Shown here piece after piece: positions 8,891 through 16,273 of a DNA stretch of 64,000 nt (the first letter of the stretch is position 1; the number at the start of each line of letters is the position of its first letter). A model generated the notes under the pieces. The model had not been told where the DNA came from, did no database searches, and saw only the letters and a program-made list of their open reading frames with translations. Both the position numbers and the translations under genes were made by a program. This stretch comes from Opitutaceae bacterium (GTDB lineage: Bacteria > Verrucomicrobiota > Verrucomicrobiia > Opitutales > Opitutaceae), in the NCBI GenBank assembly GCA_016715765.1, contig JADJZJ010000013.1, positions 40,180 through 104,179 on the forward strand. Reading direction: 5' to 3'.

Positions 8891-9106
8891 ATGAACACGA
8901 TCAGAATAACCATCACGAATGCGGACGGTATGGTGCTCGACAGCGTGATGCTGTCCACCGCCGACGAAACCAACGCGATCGCCTACCGGGTGATCAAGGG
9001 CGAGGTCGAGGCACGGCCCGAGGAATCGGTGCTCGTGGTCGGCCCCTGCCAGCGGAAGTTCGAGGAGCATGTGCCCTCCACGCTGACCGGCGCCGGCACG
9101 GGCTGA
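8891..9106 (+). CDS. Small hypothetical protein
   Basis: A 71-residue protein beginning MNTIRITITNADGMVLDS, acidic, with no signal peptide or membrane segment. Codons from 8930 onward end almost always in G or C, as in neighbouring genes, which supports real coding. No strong ribosome site precedes the ATG. I do not recognise a family. The alternating hydrophobic start (TIRITITNADGMVLDSVML) suggests a small beta-rich domain. It lies alone between the FecR gene and a convergent dehydrogenase. Confidence 0.55.
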   Translation: MNTIRITITNADGMVLDSVMLSTADETNAIAYRVIKGEVEARPEESVLVVGPCQRKFEEHVPSTLTGAGTG

Positions 9107-9121
9107 AAAGCCCGCATACGT

Positions 9122-9308
9122 TTCCCTGCAGGAGCGGCCTTACGCCGCGAGGTTGCGCCATCGCCAATCCGCAACGCCCGATCCCGTTTGCCCATATGCC
9201 AGCTTGGATGTGCAGGGCCGGACCTCGGTCCGTGCCTGAGCGATTCGTGCCTGCCGGGAAATCACCCGCCTGCGCCGTGGCAAGGCACGCACCAAGGTGC
9301 GGCCCTAC
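9122..9308. repeat. Repeat-derived gap: taaagccgc arm plus gggccggacc inverted pair
   Basis: A diverged TGCAGGAGCGGCCTTACGCC arm at 9127 is followed by GCAGGGCCGGACCTCGGTCC at about 9211 and its inverted partner GCACCAAGGTGCGGCCCTAC near 9289-9308. The pair also occurs at 33545-33615 and 49748-49835. Confidence 0.6.
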
Positions 9309-9350
9309 AGGGGATCGGCGAAGGCCGGCTTCGACCACCGGTCACCCGCC

Positions 9351-10133
9351 TTAACGCGCGGTCCAGCCGCCGTCGATGGGCAGGGCGGCGCCGGTGATGG
9401 AACGCGCGGTGTCGCCGCACAGAAAAAGCGCGAGCGCGGCGACCTCCTCGACCTCGATGAAGCGTTTCGTGGGCTGCGCGGCGAGGATCACCTCGCGGAT
9501 GACGCGGTCGCGCGGGAGGTTGTGCGCCCGGGCCTGGGCCTCGATCTGGCCCTCGACCAGCGGGGTGCGGACATAGCCGGGGCAGATGGCGTTGCAGGTG
9601 ATGCCGGTCTCGGCGACCTCGAGCGCCACGCTCCTGGTGAGGCCGACAAGCCCGTGCTTGGCGGCGACGTAGGCCGACTTGAACGGCGAGGCGACCAGGC
9701 CGTGGGCGGAGGCGAGATTGATGATGCGCCCCCAGTTGCGCCGTTTCATGCCGGGCAGCGCGGCGCGGATGGCGTGGAAGCTGGCGTTCAGGACGATGTC
9801 CTGGATGGCGGTCCATTTCTCCGGGGGGAATTCATCCACCGGCGCGACAAACTGGATGCCGGCGTTGTTGACGAGGATGTCGATTTGGCCAAAGGCCGCC
9901 TCGGTCGCGGCGACGAGGGTGGCGACTTCGCCGGGCCGGGCCAGATCCGCGCCGTGGAACCGCACATCGGCGCCGGTCTCGGCGGCAAGATCGCGGCGGG
10001 TGCGTTCAATCGCGGCCGGATCGCCGAGGCCGTTGAGCATGACGCTGGCGCCGGCCTGGGCGAAAGCGCGGGCGAGCCCGAGGCCGATCCCGCTGGTGGA
10101 TCCGGTGACGAGGGCGGTTTTGTTTTTCAACAT
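9351..10133 (-). CDS. bdhA: 3-hydroxybutyrate dehydrogenase (SDR family)
   Basis: A 260-residue cytoplasmic SDR that interconverts (R)-3-hydroxybutyrate and acetoacetate with NAD. It has the cofactor loop TGSTSGIG (residues 10-17), NNAGIQFVAPVDEFP, catalytic Ser and Tyr-Lys in NLASAHGLVASPFKSAYVAA followed by KHG, then CNAICPGYVRTPLVE and QPTKRFIEVEEVAALALFLC. This whole series is characteristic of bacterial 3-hydroxybutyrate dehydrogenases rather than generic SDRs, and the length is typical. No ketone-body or polyhydroxybutyrate gene is adjacent. The ATG at 10133 is the natural start because the SDR fold begins at once. Confidence 0.88.
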   Translation of the reverse strand: MLKNKTALVTGSTSGIGLGLARAFAQAGASVMLNGLGDPAAIERTRRDLAAETGADVRFHGADLARPGEVATLVAATEAAFGQIDILVNNAGIQFVAPVDEFPPEKWTAIQDIVLNASFHAIRAALPGMKRRNWGRIINLASAHGLVASPFKSAYVAAKHGLVGLTRSVALEVAETGITCNAICPGYVRTPLVEGQIEAQARAHNLPRDRVIREVILAAQPTKRFIEVEEVAALALFLCGDTARSITGAALPIDGGWTAR

Positions 10134-10160
10134 GGGGAGGGTGGGATTTTCGATCCGGTT

Positions 10161-10395
10161 TAACCACGGATCACACGGATGGCACGGATTGGAAATTCAA
10201 TCCACGGCAGGAGCCACAAGATGCACAAAAGGCTGATAAGGATTCGGATTTTTACAGGAGGAAGCAGAGTTAGCGGAGGTATTGAATTCTGCTCTCAGTT
10301 TCCTCTGTTCCCTCCTGTAAAATGGGTCGGGATATCATTCCTGTGCTTTCTGTGGCCTTCCGCTGATCCGTGATATCCGTGTGATCCGTGGTTAA
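10161..10395. repeat. Inverted-repeat element, accacggatcacacggat family
   Basis: Arms TTAACCACGGATCACACGGA and TCCGTGTGATCCGTGGTTAA bound the gap between two minus-strand genes. A second inner pair (AGGAAGCAGAGTTAGCGGAG and CTCTGTTCCCTCCTGTAAAA) is nested inside. The right arm supplies the stop codon of the kinase gene. Confidence 0.75.
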
Positions 10396-11426
10396 ATGGC
10401 TTGTGAAAAGAGTCTTTTCCGGAGCTCCGCGGGCGGGGCGACGCCGGTGGTGCCGAGCTGGTGGACCACGACGGAGGCGGCGGCCTGCGCGAGTTCCATG
10501 GCCTCGCGGAGGTTGGCACCGGCGGCCAGGGCGAGGGTGAGCATGGCGGTGACGGTGTCGCCGGCGACGACGATGTCGATCGGGCCGCGCACCGGCAGGG
10601 CCGGCACGTGCACCGCCCGCACCCCCGGGGCCGCGCCAATGATGCCGCGCTCGGCCAGGGTGATGAAGACCGGATGCCCGTTGCGCGAGGCCAGTTCGGT
10701 CGCCCCGCCGGGAATATGGTCGAACAATTCCCCCGGAATGTCGGACCGGTCGGTGAGGAGCGCGAACTCGGAGGCGTTCATCTTGAAGATGAGCGGGGGA
10801 TAGCTGCCCAGGCCGTGCCGGCTGTCGGCGAGGATGATGAGCCGGGGATGGGCGTGGGCGATGGCGGCGATGGCGGCCAGCACGCCGCGGCTGATGACGC
10901 CCGTGCCGGGAGCGGCGGCCTGGTCCATGACCACAAGCGCATCCAGCTGCGGGGCGAGGTTCTGCAGCGAGGCGATGAGCGCGGACTCGACGGTGGGCGG
11001 CGTCGGCGTCCAGTTCTTGATGTCGAGGCGGGAAAGTTCCTCCGGCGGCCGGCCCGGCGTGTGCACGAGCGGTTTCGAATAGGTGAAGGTGAGGCGGGCG
11101 GGGGTCTGGAGAAAATGATCCAGCTGCACGCCGTCGAGCCGCTTCAGGGCGCGGCGCAGCTCGAAGCCCTCGCCGTCGTCGCCGCAGCAGCCGATCGGCC
11201 AGAGCGCCGCCGGGCCGAGCGCGGCAAGGTTTTGCATGATGTTGCCCGCGGCGCCGGGCTGGCAGCGCACGCGGGTGACGTTGTGCACGGGCCGGCCGGT
11301 CTCGATGGAGGTCTCGGCGCGGGCGGGATCGATGTCGAAGTAGCGGTCGAGTGAAAAGTCGCCGATGACGCCGAGTCGCAGCGTGCGGAAGCGGGTGATG
11401 AGCGCGTCAAAGCGGTCGGGTGTCAT
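10392..11426 (-). CDS. PfkB-family carbohydrate kinase, HldE N-domain-like
   Basis: A 344-residue ribokinase-fold kinase closest in pattern to the D-glycero-beta-D-manno-heptose 7-phosphate kinase half of HldE (RfaE). Visible are LGVIGDFSLDRYFD at the N-terminus, the glycine-rich CQPGAAGNIMQNLAALG, the substrate-binding middle part FKMNASEFALLTDR, and the anion-hole/catalytic motif VVAGDTVTAMLTLALAAG containing the catalytic Asp. The HldE form is DVTGAGDT, so one Gly position is changed. The start MTPDRFDAL at 11426 is chosen because an upstream in-frame GTG lengthens the protein into low-complexity sequence. The TAA stop lies inside an interspersed repeat. It is divergent from the agarase-like gene across an 80-base gap. 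The sugar substrate is not certain. Confidence 0.8.
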   Translation of the reverse strand: MTPDRFDALITRFRTLRLGVIGDFSLDRYFDIDPARAETSIETGRPVHNVTRVRCQPGAAGNIMQNLAALGPAALWPIGCCGDDGEGFELRRALKRLDGVQLDHFLQTPARLTFTYSKPLVHTPGRPPEELSRLDIKNWTPTPPTVESALIASLQNLAPQLDALVVMDQAAAPGTGVISRGVLAAIAAIAHAHPRLIILADSRHGLGSYPPLIFKMNASEFALLTDRSDIPGELFDHIPGGATELASRNGHPVFITLAERGIIGAAPGVRAVHVPALPVRGPIDIVVAGDTVTAMLTLALAAGANLREAMELAQAAASVVVHQLGTTGVAPPAELRKRLFSQAI

Positions 11427-11506
11427 CACCCGCGATCCAAGGGCATCGCGGCACGGGCGGCAATCGCGCTTTGCATTTTTGTGCGCGGGGACCACGCTCG
11501 CCGGCC

Positions 11507-12706
11507 ATGGCGACTGAGAGCGAGAGTCCGCCCGGATTCAGGCCGGACACCCTGCGGGGTGCGCCGGGATTTTTCCGCGTGGGCCGGACGGCCGGGTCGG
11601 ACCAGTGGTGGTTCATTGACCCCGCGGACCGGCCGTTTTTTGCGCGCGGCGTGCACGGGGTGCATGCGGAGGCGGATTCGCCCCATGATCCCGCGGCCCG
11701 GCTGCGGACCTGGGGCTGCAACACCCTCGGGTGCGGCAGCGACCGGCTCTACCTTGAGGAAGGCCTCGCCTTCACCCCGGCGGTGGATTTCGGCGCGGGC
11801 GACGGCATTTTCCAGCTCGCGGGAGTGCGGCTGCCTGACGTGTACGACCCGGCCTGGCCGCAGCGCGCCCATGCGCGGGCCGCCGAGGTCTGCACGCCGC
11901 TGGCGGAGGAGCGCAGCCTGCTCGGCTGGTTCACCGACGACCGGCCGGTCTGGCCGCACCAGCCGTCGGCGCAACGACCCGGGTTGCTGCAGGTGTGCCT
12001 CAGCCTGGAGCCGGCTTTCGCTGCTTACCATGCGGCGTGGGAATTCGTCCTCGCGCTGCACGGCGGCCGGCTGGAGGCGGTCGCGCGGGCCTGGGCCGCG
12101 GAGCTGCCCAACAAGGAGGCCCTGCGCGAACTCACGCGCAACGAACACGGCCTCGCCACCCGCGGCTACCTGCGCGACGAGGTCCGCTGGACGGAGGAGT
12201 TTGCCCGCCGTTATTTCGCCATCGCAACGGCGGCGATCCGCGCCCACGCGCCGAACCATCTGGTGCTGGGCTGCCGCTGGGGCGGACCGGTGGCCCCGGC
12301 CCTGCGCGCGGCCCTGGCGCCGCCGGTGGCGGACGTGGTCGTGCTGGATGCCGCCGACCTGGCCGGCAGCGGGGCCGAGCCCGTGTTCCTGGCGGATTTT
12401 TCCTGGGTGCGGCCGGAGTCCACCGTGGCGCCGGCCGGCCGGCGTTCCCCCGGGCTCACGACGGTCGAGCGCATGCTGCGGCGCGGCCGGCTGGCGCTGG
12501 GCCGTGCGGTCGCCCATCCCGCGGTCACGGGCTACGCTTGGAGCCACTGGTCCGACCGGGTGGGGGAGCAGCCGCCGTTTGCCGGCGGGCTCGTGCATGC
12601 GAACGGGGTGGAGGCGCGCGAGCACACGGAATTGTTGACAGAGATCAACCTTCGGGTGGAGGAACTGCGGCACCTCGCCACCGTCAGGGCCGAGGTCAGC
12701 CCATGA
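11507..12706 (+). CDS. Agarase-like (GH50-type TIM barrel) protein
   Basis: About 399 residues with no clear signal peptide. Features resembling GH50-type agarases are DQWWFIDPADRPFFARGVHG at the start of the barrel, SLLGWFTDDRPVW (compare the GYFTDNE pattern), NHLVLGCRWGGPV (compare LYLGCRF), and the end GYAWSHWSDRVGEQPPFAGG followed by L. The usual Asn-Glu acid/base pair is not obvious: the strand reads GWFTDDRP where active members have DNE, so activity is uncertain. The ATG at 11507 is chosen; an earlier in-frame ATG at 11420 would overlap the divergent kinase gene. It overlaps the next gene by four bases (ATGA). Confidence 0.6.
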   Translation: MATESESPPGFRPDTLRGAPGFFRVGRTAGSDQWWFIDPADRPFFARGVHGVHAEADSPHDPAARLRTWGCNTLGCGSDRLYLEEGLAFTPAVDFGAGDGIFQLAGVRLPDVYDPAWPQRAHARAAEVCTPLAEERSLLGWFTDDRPVWPHQPSAQRPGLLQVCLSLEPAFAAYHAAWEFVLALHGGRLEAVARAWAAELPNKEALRELTRNEHGLATRGYLRDEVRWTEEFARRYFAIATAAIRAHAPNHLVLGCRWGGPVAPALRAALAPPVADVVVLDAADLAGSGAEPVFLADFSWVRPESTVAPAGRRSPGLTTVERMLRRGRLALGRAVAHPAVTGYAWSHWSDRVGEQPPFAGGLVHANGVEAREHTELLTEINLRVEELRHLATVRAEVSP

Positions 12707-13119
12707 AAGCGATATTTACCCTTGTCTTGGCCGCCGCCGTCATGCTCGGCGCCGCCGGTTGCCGGTCCAAGTCGTCCGCCCCCGGCTACCGCGGCCCGGT
12801 CATCTTCGGCACCGTCATGTACAAGGCGCGGATCGCCCTGCCGCCGGATGCCGTGCTCACGATGCGCCTGCTGGATGTCACCCGCCGGGATGCCCCGGCC
12901 GTGGTGCTGACGGAGAAGAGCGTCTCCGGTCCCGGCCAGCCGCCGCTCGCCTTCGAGCTGCCGTATCCGCCCGAGGCGGTCCGGCCGGATCGCCGGACCG
13001 TGGTGGAGGCCCGCATCGAGGTCGCGGGCCGGACGCGCTTTTATTCCCCCACGGCGCATGTCGTCACCACGGAGACGGTGATGCAGCCGCAGGAGATCTG
13101 GGTGGAGCCCGCGCCGTAG
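12703..13119 (+). CDS. YbaY-like lipoprotein
   Basis: A 138-residue protein with a lipoprotein signal (ITLV-type hydrophobic core, then LGAAGC, Cys at about residue 20). The mature part matches the YbaY/YscW pilotin-like fold: GTVMYKARIALPPDAVLTMR, DVTRRDAPAVVLTE, PLAFELPYPPEAV, then a strand with GRTRFYSPTAHVVTTE. These proteins sit in the periplasm anchored to a membrane; some are linked to secretion or envelope functions, but the role of YbaY is not settled. The ATGA overlap with the upstream agarase-like gene implies one transcript. Confidence 0.75.
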   Translation: MKAIFTLVLAAAVMLGAAGCRSKSSAPGYRGPVIFGTVMYKARIALPPDAVLTMRLLDVTRRDAPAVVLTEKSVSGPGQPPLAFELPYPPEAVRPDRRTVVEARIEVAGRTRFYSPTAHVVTTETVMQPQEIWVEPAP

Positions 13120-13138
13120 CGCGGCGCGGGACGCGCCG

Positions 13139-13320
13139 CGAACGCTGAACGCTTAACTTTTAACGCTTAACGCTCAAGTGACTGAAGGTGCATGTGGCTA
13201 CGAGCGTGAGCGAGTGGAAGTTTGGCATGCGCAGCCGATCCGCCACTCGCTCACGCTCGTAGCCACCAACCACCATGGGCCACTTGAGCGTTACACGTTC
13301 AATGTTGAGCGTTAAGCGTT
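13139..13320. repeat. Nested composite inverted repeat
   Basis: The outer arms are GAACGCTTAACTTTTAACGC with CGCTCAAGTG and CACTTGAGCGTTACACGTTC with GAGCGTTAAGCGTT. Inside lies a second pair, GTGGCTACGAGCGTGAGCGA and TCGCTCACGCTCGTAGCCAC, around about 30 bases. Two repeat families are thus arranged concentrically. Confidence 0.8.
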
Positions 13321-13407
13321 GTGCCTTGGGGACAGCCCCCGCCTGTCCGCAATGTCCCCAAGTTGAGAGTTGAAAGTCCGCGCCCCGCCGGCGTGATTAG
13401 CGCCCCG

Positions 13408-14379
13408 ATGAGCCTGACGATCTGGTGCAATGCGATCTTCAATCCCGCGGCGACGCAGCTGCTCGTCGAGGGCACGCGCGGCCACCGGCTGGTCACGGCG
13501 GCGACCGCCTCGACCAATGTGTTGCAGGCCGGCAAACCGGATCCCGCGCTCGCGGAGGCGGAGGTCGCGTTCGGCCAGCCGGTGCCGGCGGACTGCCTGC
13601 GGTCCGCGCGCCTGCGCTGGGTCGAGGTGCATACGGCGGGGTACACCCGTTTTGATACGCCGGAGTTCAAGGAGACGTTCCGCGCCCGCGGCTCCATCTT
13701 CACCAACGCGTCGGCGGTCTTCGCCGATTCCTGCGCGCAACACGCCCTGGCGATGATGCTGGCGCTCGGCCGCAACCTGCTGGCCTCACACCGCGACCAG
13801 CTGACCGATCATGCCTGGCATTACGCCGACCGACGCTACGGCTGCCGGCTGCTCACCGGCCAGACCGTGCTGCTGCTCGGCTTCGGCGCCATCGGCCGGC
13901 GCCTGGCCGCGCTGCTCGCGCCCTTTGGCGTGACGATCTACGCCGTGCGGCGGCAGACCCGCAGCGAGGCGGGCGTGCGCATCATTCCCGAGGAAAAGAT
14001 CAGCAGCGTCCTGGGCCTCGCGGACCACGTGGTGAACATCCTGCCCGACAACGAATCGACGCGCGGCTACGTCAATGCCCGCCGGCTGGCCTGCTGCAAA
14101 CCCGGGGCGCGTTTCTACAACATCGGGCGCGGCACGACGGTGGATGACCGCGCGTTGCTGGAGGCCCTGCAATCGGGCCGCCTGGATGCGGCCTACCTCG
14201 ATGTGTTCGAGCCCGAGCCGCTCGACCCGGCGCATCCGTTCTGGACGACGCCCAACTGCTACGTGACCTGCCACACCGCCGGCGGCCGGCACGACCAGGA
14301 CGAGGCGCTGGTGAAGCATTTCCTGCACAACCTCGAGGCCTTCACCCGCGGCGGGGAGATGGTGGACCGGGTGGTTTGA
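13408..14379 (+). CDS. D-isomer-specific 2-hydroxyacid dehydrogenase
   Basis: A 323-residue NAD(P)-dependent dehydrogenase of the D-2-hydroxyacid family. The nucleotide-binding motif is LLGFGAIGRRLA. Catalytic residues follow the family order: Arg in YNIGRGTTVDD, Glu in YLDVFEPEPLD and His in CHTAGGRHD. The substrate domain near the N-terminus has FGQPVPADCL and WVEVHTAGYTRFDTP. The ATG at 13408 fits the domain start; upstream sequence is repeat. The gene is isolated, so the substrate (glyoxylate, phosphoglycerate or other 2-oxoacid) is unknown. Confidence 0.88.
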   Translation: MSLTIWCNAIFNPAATQLLVEGTRGHRLVTAATASTNVLQAGKPDPALAEAEVAFGQPVPADCLRSARLRWVEVHTAGYTRFDTPEFKETFRARGSIFTNASAVFADSCAQHALAMMLALGRNLLASHRDQLTDHAWHYADRRYGCRLLTGQTVLLLGFGAIGRRLAALLAPFGVTIYAVRRQTRSEAGVRIIPEEKISSVLGLADHVVNILPDNESTRGYVNARRLACCKPGARFYNIGRGTTVDDRALLEALQSGRLDAAYLDVFEPEPLDPAHPFWTTPNCYVTCHTAGGRHDQDEALVKHFLHNLEAFTRGGEMVDRVV

Positions 14380-14389
14380 GCGGGGTTTT

Positions 14390-14788
14390 TAACCACGGAT
14401 TTCACGGATGGCACGGATGGAGGCCAAGGCATTGGCTTCTATGGGCTCAGTTGGCGCAGGGGAAAACGATCCTTGAACAGGAGGAAGCAGAGGAAGCGGA
14501 GTTCTGAGCCGGCAACATGCAAATGAACCGCGAAGAGCGCGAAGCCATGCGAAGGAGGCCAGCCGTGTTTGGGCCATTTAAAATAAGGAGCTCAAAGGTG
14601 ATCAGCCTGCACGTCCTTGTCACAAATATACCTCGGTCCTTGCGGTTTCCATTGGATGGCAATGGCCGGGGCAATGTCTCTGCTCCCTCTGCTTCCTCCT
14701 GTAAATCGATTTGGATATTTCCGAGTCATACGCACGGCCTTGACCCCGTCTGAATTCCGATCCGTGCCATCCGTGAAATCCGTGGTTA
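14390..14788. repeat. Long nested inverted-repeat element, accacggatttcacggat family
   Basis: The outer arms are AACCACGGATTTCACGGATG and CATCCGTGAAATCCGTGGTT. Inner arms (CAGGAGGAAGCAGAGGAAGC near 14479 and CTCTGCTTCCTCCTGTAA near 14687) form a second pair. The centre contains GAACCGCGAAGAGCGCGAAG, possibly a half-element. No gene is seen between 14380 and 14953. Confidence 0.7.
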
Positions 14789-14846
14789 CCCCGACTTGGA
14801 TTCAGGTCCTTTCATCAGCGTTTCGCTCCCCTCATGGAGTTTTTGT

Positions 14847-14875
14847 GGAACTTCCCGGAATATCCGGACATCAAA
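14847..14875 (+). promoter_or_regulatory. ECF-type promoter candidate before the RiPP precursor gene
   Basis: GGAACTT at 14847-14853, 17 bases, then TCAAA at 14871-14875. This matches the classic ECF (RpoE-like) pattern of GGAACTT, a 16-17 base spacer and TC-A-A. The start of transcription would fall near 14882, giving a leader of about 70 bases that contains a CCGGCC/GGCCGG hairpin (about 14900-14918). ECF control is known for related copper-binding RiPP operons; the link here is inference. Confidence 0.5.
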
Positions 14876-14953
14876 TCGCTCCTACCCCGACCGTGTGTGG
14901 CCGGCCTGTCGGCCGGTTGCAGCGGTCATTTCAACCCAAAAAAAATCCACACC

Positions 14954-15259
14954 ATGACGAAATCATCGCGTCTCATCATCACGGCCGCCGCCATCGCCGG
15001 CCTTTACGCCGGTGCGCTCACCACCGCCTACGCCGGCGAAGCCGCCGGTCAATCCACCCAGACCGAGAGCAAGGACAAGGCCTCCTGCAAGGGCAAGGAG
15101 GGCTGCAAAGCCAAGGAGTCCTGCAAAGGCAAGGAGGGCTGCAAGGCCAAGGAAAGTTGCAAGGGCAAGGAAGGCTGCAAGGCGAAGGAGTCCTGCAAGG
15201 GCAAGGAGAGCTGCAAAGCCAAGGAATCCTGCAAAGCCAAGGAAGAGGCCAAGAAGTAA
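14954..15259 (+). CDS. Cys/Lys-repeat RiPP precursor peptide (HvfA/bufferin-like)
   Basis: A 101-residue secreted peptide. A signal peptide (residues 1-27, TAAAIAGLYAGALTTAYA) is followed by a short linker. Nine cysteines then stand at exact six-residue spacing (residues 45, 51, 57, 63, 69, 75, 81, 87, 93) in alternating CKGKEG and CKAKES units, encoded by 18-base tandem repeats. The next genes encode an MNIO (DUF692) oxidase, a DUF2063 protein and DoxX. Known loci with this content (HvfA of Haemophilus, bufferins of Caulobacter) make periplasmic copper-binding peptides whose cysteines are changed to thiooxazole or oxazolone/thioamide groups. The HvfA motif is EGKCG; here Glu-Gly/Ser-Cys-Lys is used, so the core is divergent. 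Without the neighbours it would look like a histone H1-like repeat. Precursor function is inferred from context. Confidence 0.8.
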   Translation: MTKSSRLIITAAAIAGLYAGALTTAYAGEAAGQSTQTESKDKASCKGKEGCKAKESCKGKEGCKAKESCKGKEGCKAKESCKGKESCKAKESCKAKEEAKK

Positions 15260-15271
15260 GCGGTCTCCCGC

Positions 15272-15313
15272 CAATCGCACCGGTCCAATGTTTGGACCTG
15301 GTGCGATTGCTTT
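15272..15313 (+). terminator. Strong hairpin between precursor and maturase genes
   Basis: CAATCGCACCGGTCCAA pairs with TTGGACC-T-GGTGCGATTG: 17 base pairs, one bulged T, a TGT loop. It is followed only by CTTTC, so it is probably a partial terminator or RNA-stabilising stem that keeps precursor mRNA above maturase mRNA. Confidence 0.6.
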
Positions 15314-15314
15314 C

Positions 15315-15390
15315 AGGTAGGGCGAGGCGTCTCGCCGAGCCGGTTGGCAGCAGGCCGGTGCGGCTCACCCGGGACGGTTCGCCCTACCTG
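15315..15390. repeat. Inverted-repeat element, gtagggcgaggcgtctcgcc family
   Basis: The left arm is AGGTAGGGCGAGGCGTCTCG and the right arm ends GGTTCGCCCTACCTG. It fills the gap between the precursor hairpin and the MNIO gene. Confidence 0.6.
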
Positions 15391-15412
15391 TTTTCACCTA
15401 ATTTCTCCGCGC

Positions 15413-16273
15413 ATGCCGGCCAACCGCTTCAACGGTCACACCGATTACGGTATCGGGCTCGGGCTGCGCGTGCCCCACTACGGGCACATCCTCGAAAAGA
15501 AGCCGCTGGTCGGCTGGTTCGAGATCATCTCCGAGACCTTCATGGTGGACGGGGGCCGGCCGCTGGAGGTGCTCGATGAAATCCTCGCGCAGTACCGCGT
15601 CGTCCAGCACGGCGTCTCGCTCTATCTCGGCTCGGCCGACCGACCCGACCGCGCGCACCTGAAGCGGCTCAAGGCGCTGGTGAAACGCACGCGCACGCCG
15701 TGGCTGTCCGACCACCTTTGCTGGGGCAGCGTGGACGGCACGTATTCGCACGACCTGCTCCCGATGCCGTACACGCACGCCGCGGCCCGCCGCACGGCGG
15801 AGAAGATCCGGCAGGTGCGGGACTGCCTCGAGGTGCCGCTCTGCGTGGAGAATGTCAGCAGCTACGCGGCGTTCCACCAGTCGGAGATGACGGAGTGGGA
15901 ATTTCTCACCGAGGTCGTCGAGCGCGCCGACTGCGGAATCCTGCTCGACGTGAACAATATCTACGTCTCGTCGCGCAACCACGATTTCGATCCGTATGCC
16001 TACCTCGACGGCATCCCGCACCACCGCGTCGGCCAGATGCACATCGCGGGCCACACCAGGTTCGAGAAATACCTCCTCGACACCCACGATCATCCGGTGC
16101 TCGACCCGGTCTGGAAACTCTACACCCATGCGATCCGGCGCTGCGGCGTCACCGCCACGCTCCTCGAATGGGACGACCGCATTCCCTCGTTCGACGAGGT
16201 CCATGCCGAGGCGCTCAAGGCCAACGCCTACATCGCCGAGGCCCGCCAAGCCCATGCCGTCGCGCGCCCCTGA
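15413..16273 (+). CDS. MNIO (DUF692) iron oxidase, RiPP maturase
   Basis: A 286-residue TIM-barrel multinuclear non-haem iron oxidase of the MbnB/HvfB/BufB family, which uses oxygen to rearrange Cys residues of a precursor peptide in the cytoplasm. Visible family features are GIGLGLRVPHYGHILEKKP, FEIISETFM, QHGVSLYLG, WLSDHLCWG, VPLCVENVSSYAAF, CGILLDVNNIYVSSRNHDFD, GQMHIAGH and DTHDHPV, which provide the conserved His, Glu, Asp and Asn metal ligands. The length is typical. The ATG at 15413 is chosen because the conserved N-terminus starts five residues later. It overlaps the DUF2063 gene by 20 bases, so the pair is translationally linked. The substrate is almost certainly the Cys-repeat peptide encoded upstream. 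Confidence 0.92.
   Translation: MPANRFNGHTDYGIGLGLRVPHYGHILEKKPLVGWFEIISETFMVDGGRPLEVLDEILAQYRVVQHGVSLYLGSADRPDRAHLKRLKALVKRTRTPWLSDHLCWGSVDGTYSHDLLPMPYTHAAARRTAEKIRQVRDCLEVPLCVENVSSYAAFHQSEMTEWEFLTEVVERADCGILLDVNNIYVSSRNHDFDPYAYLDGIPHHRVGQMHIAGHTRFEKYLLDTHDHPVLDPVWKLYTHAIRRCGVTATLLEWDDRIPSFDEVHAEALKANAYIAEARQAHAVARP

Noticed and set aside
13139..13320. CRISPR-like repeat array
   Set aside because: The repeats are inverted and nested, not direct repeats with uniform spacers; no cas gene is near.
14954..15259. Histone H1-like or antifreeze-type Lys/Ala repeat protein
   Set aside because: Regular Cys every six residues, a signal peptide and the adjacent MNIO/DUF2063/DoxX genes point to a RiPP precursor instead.
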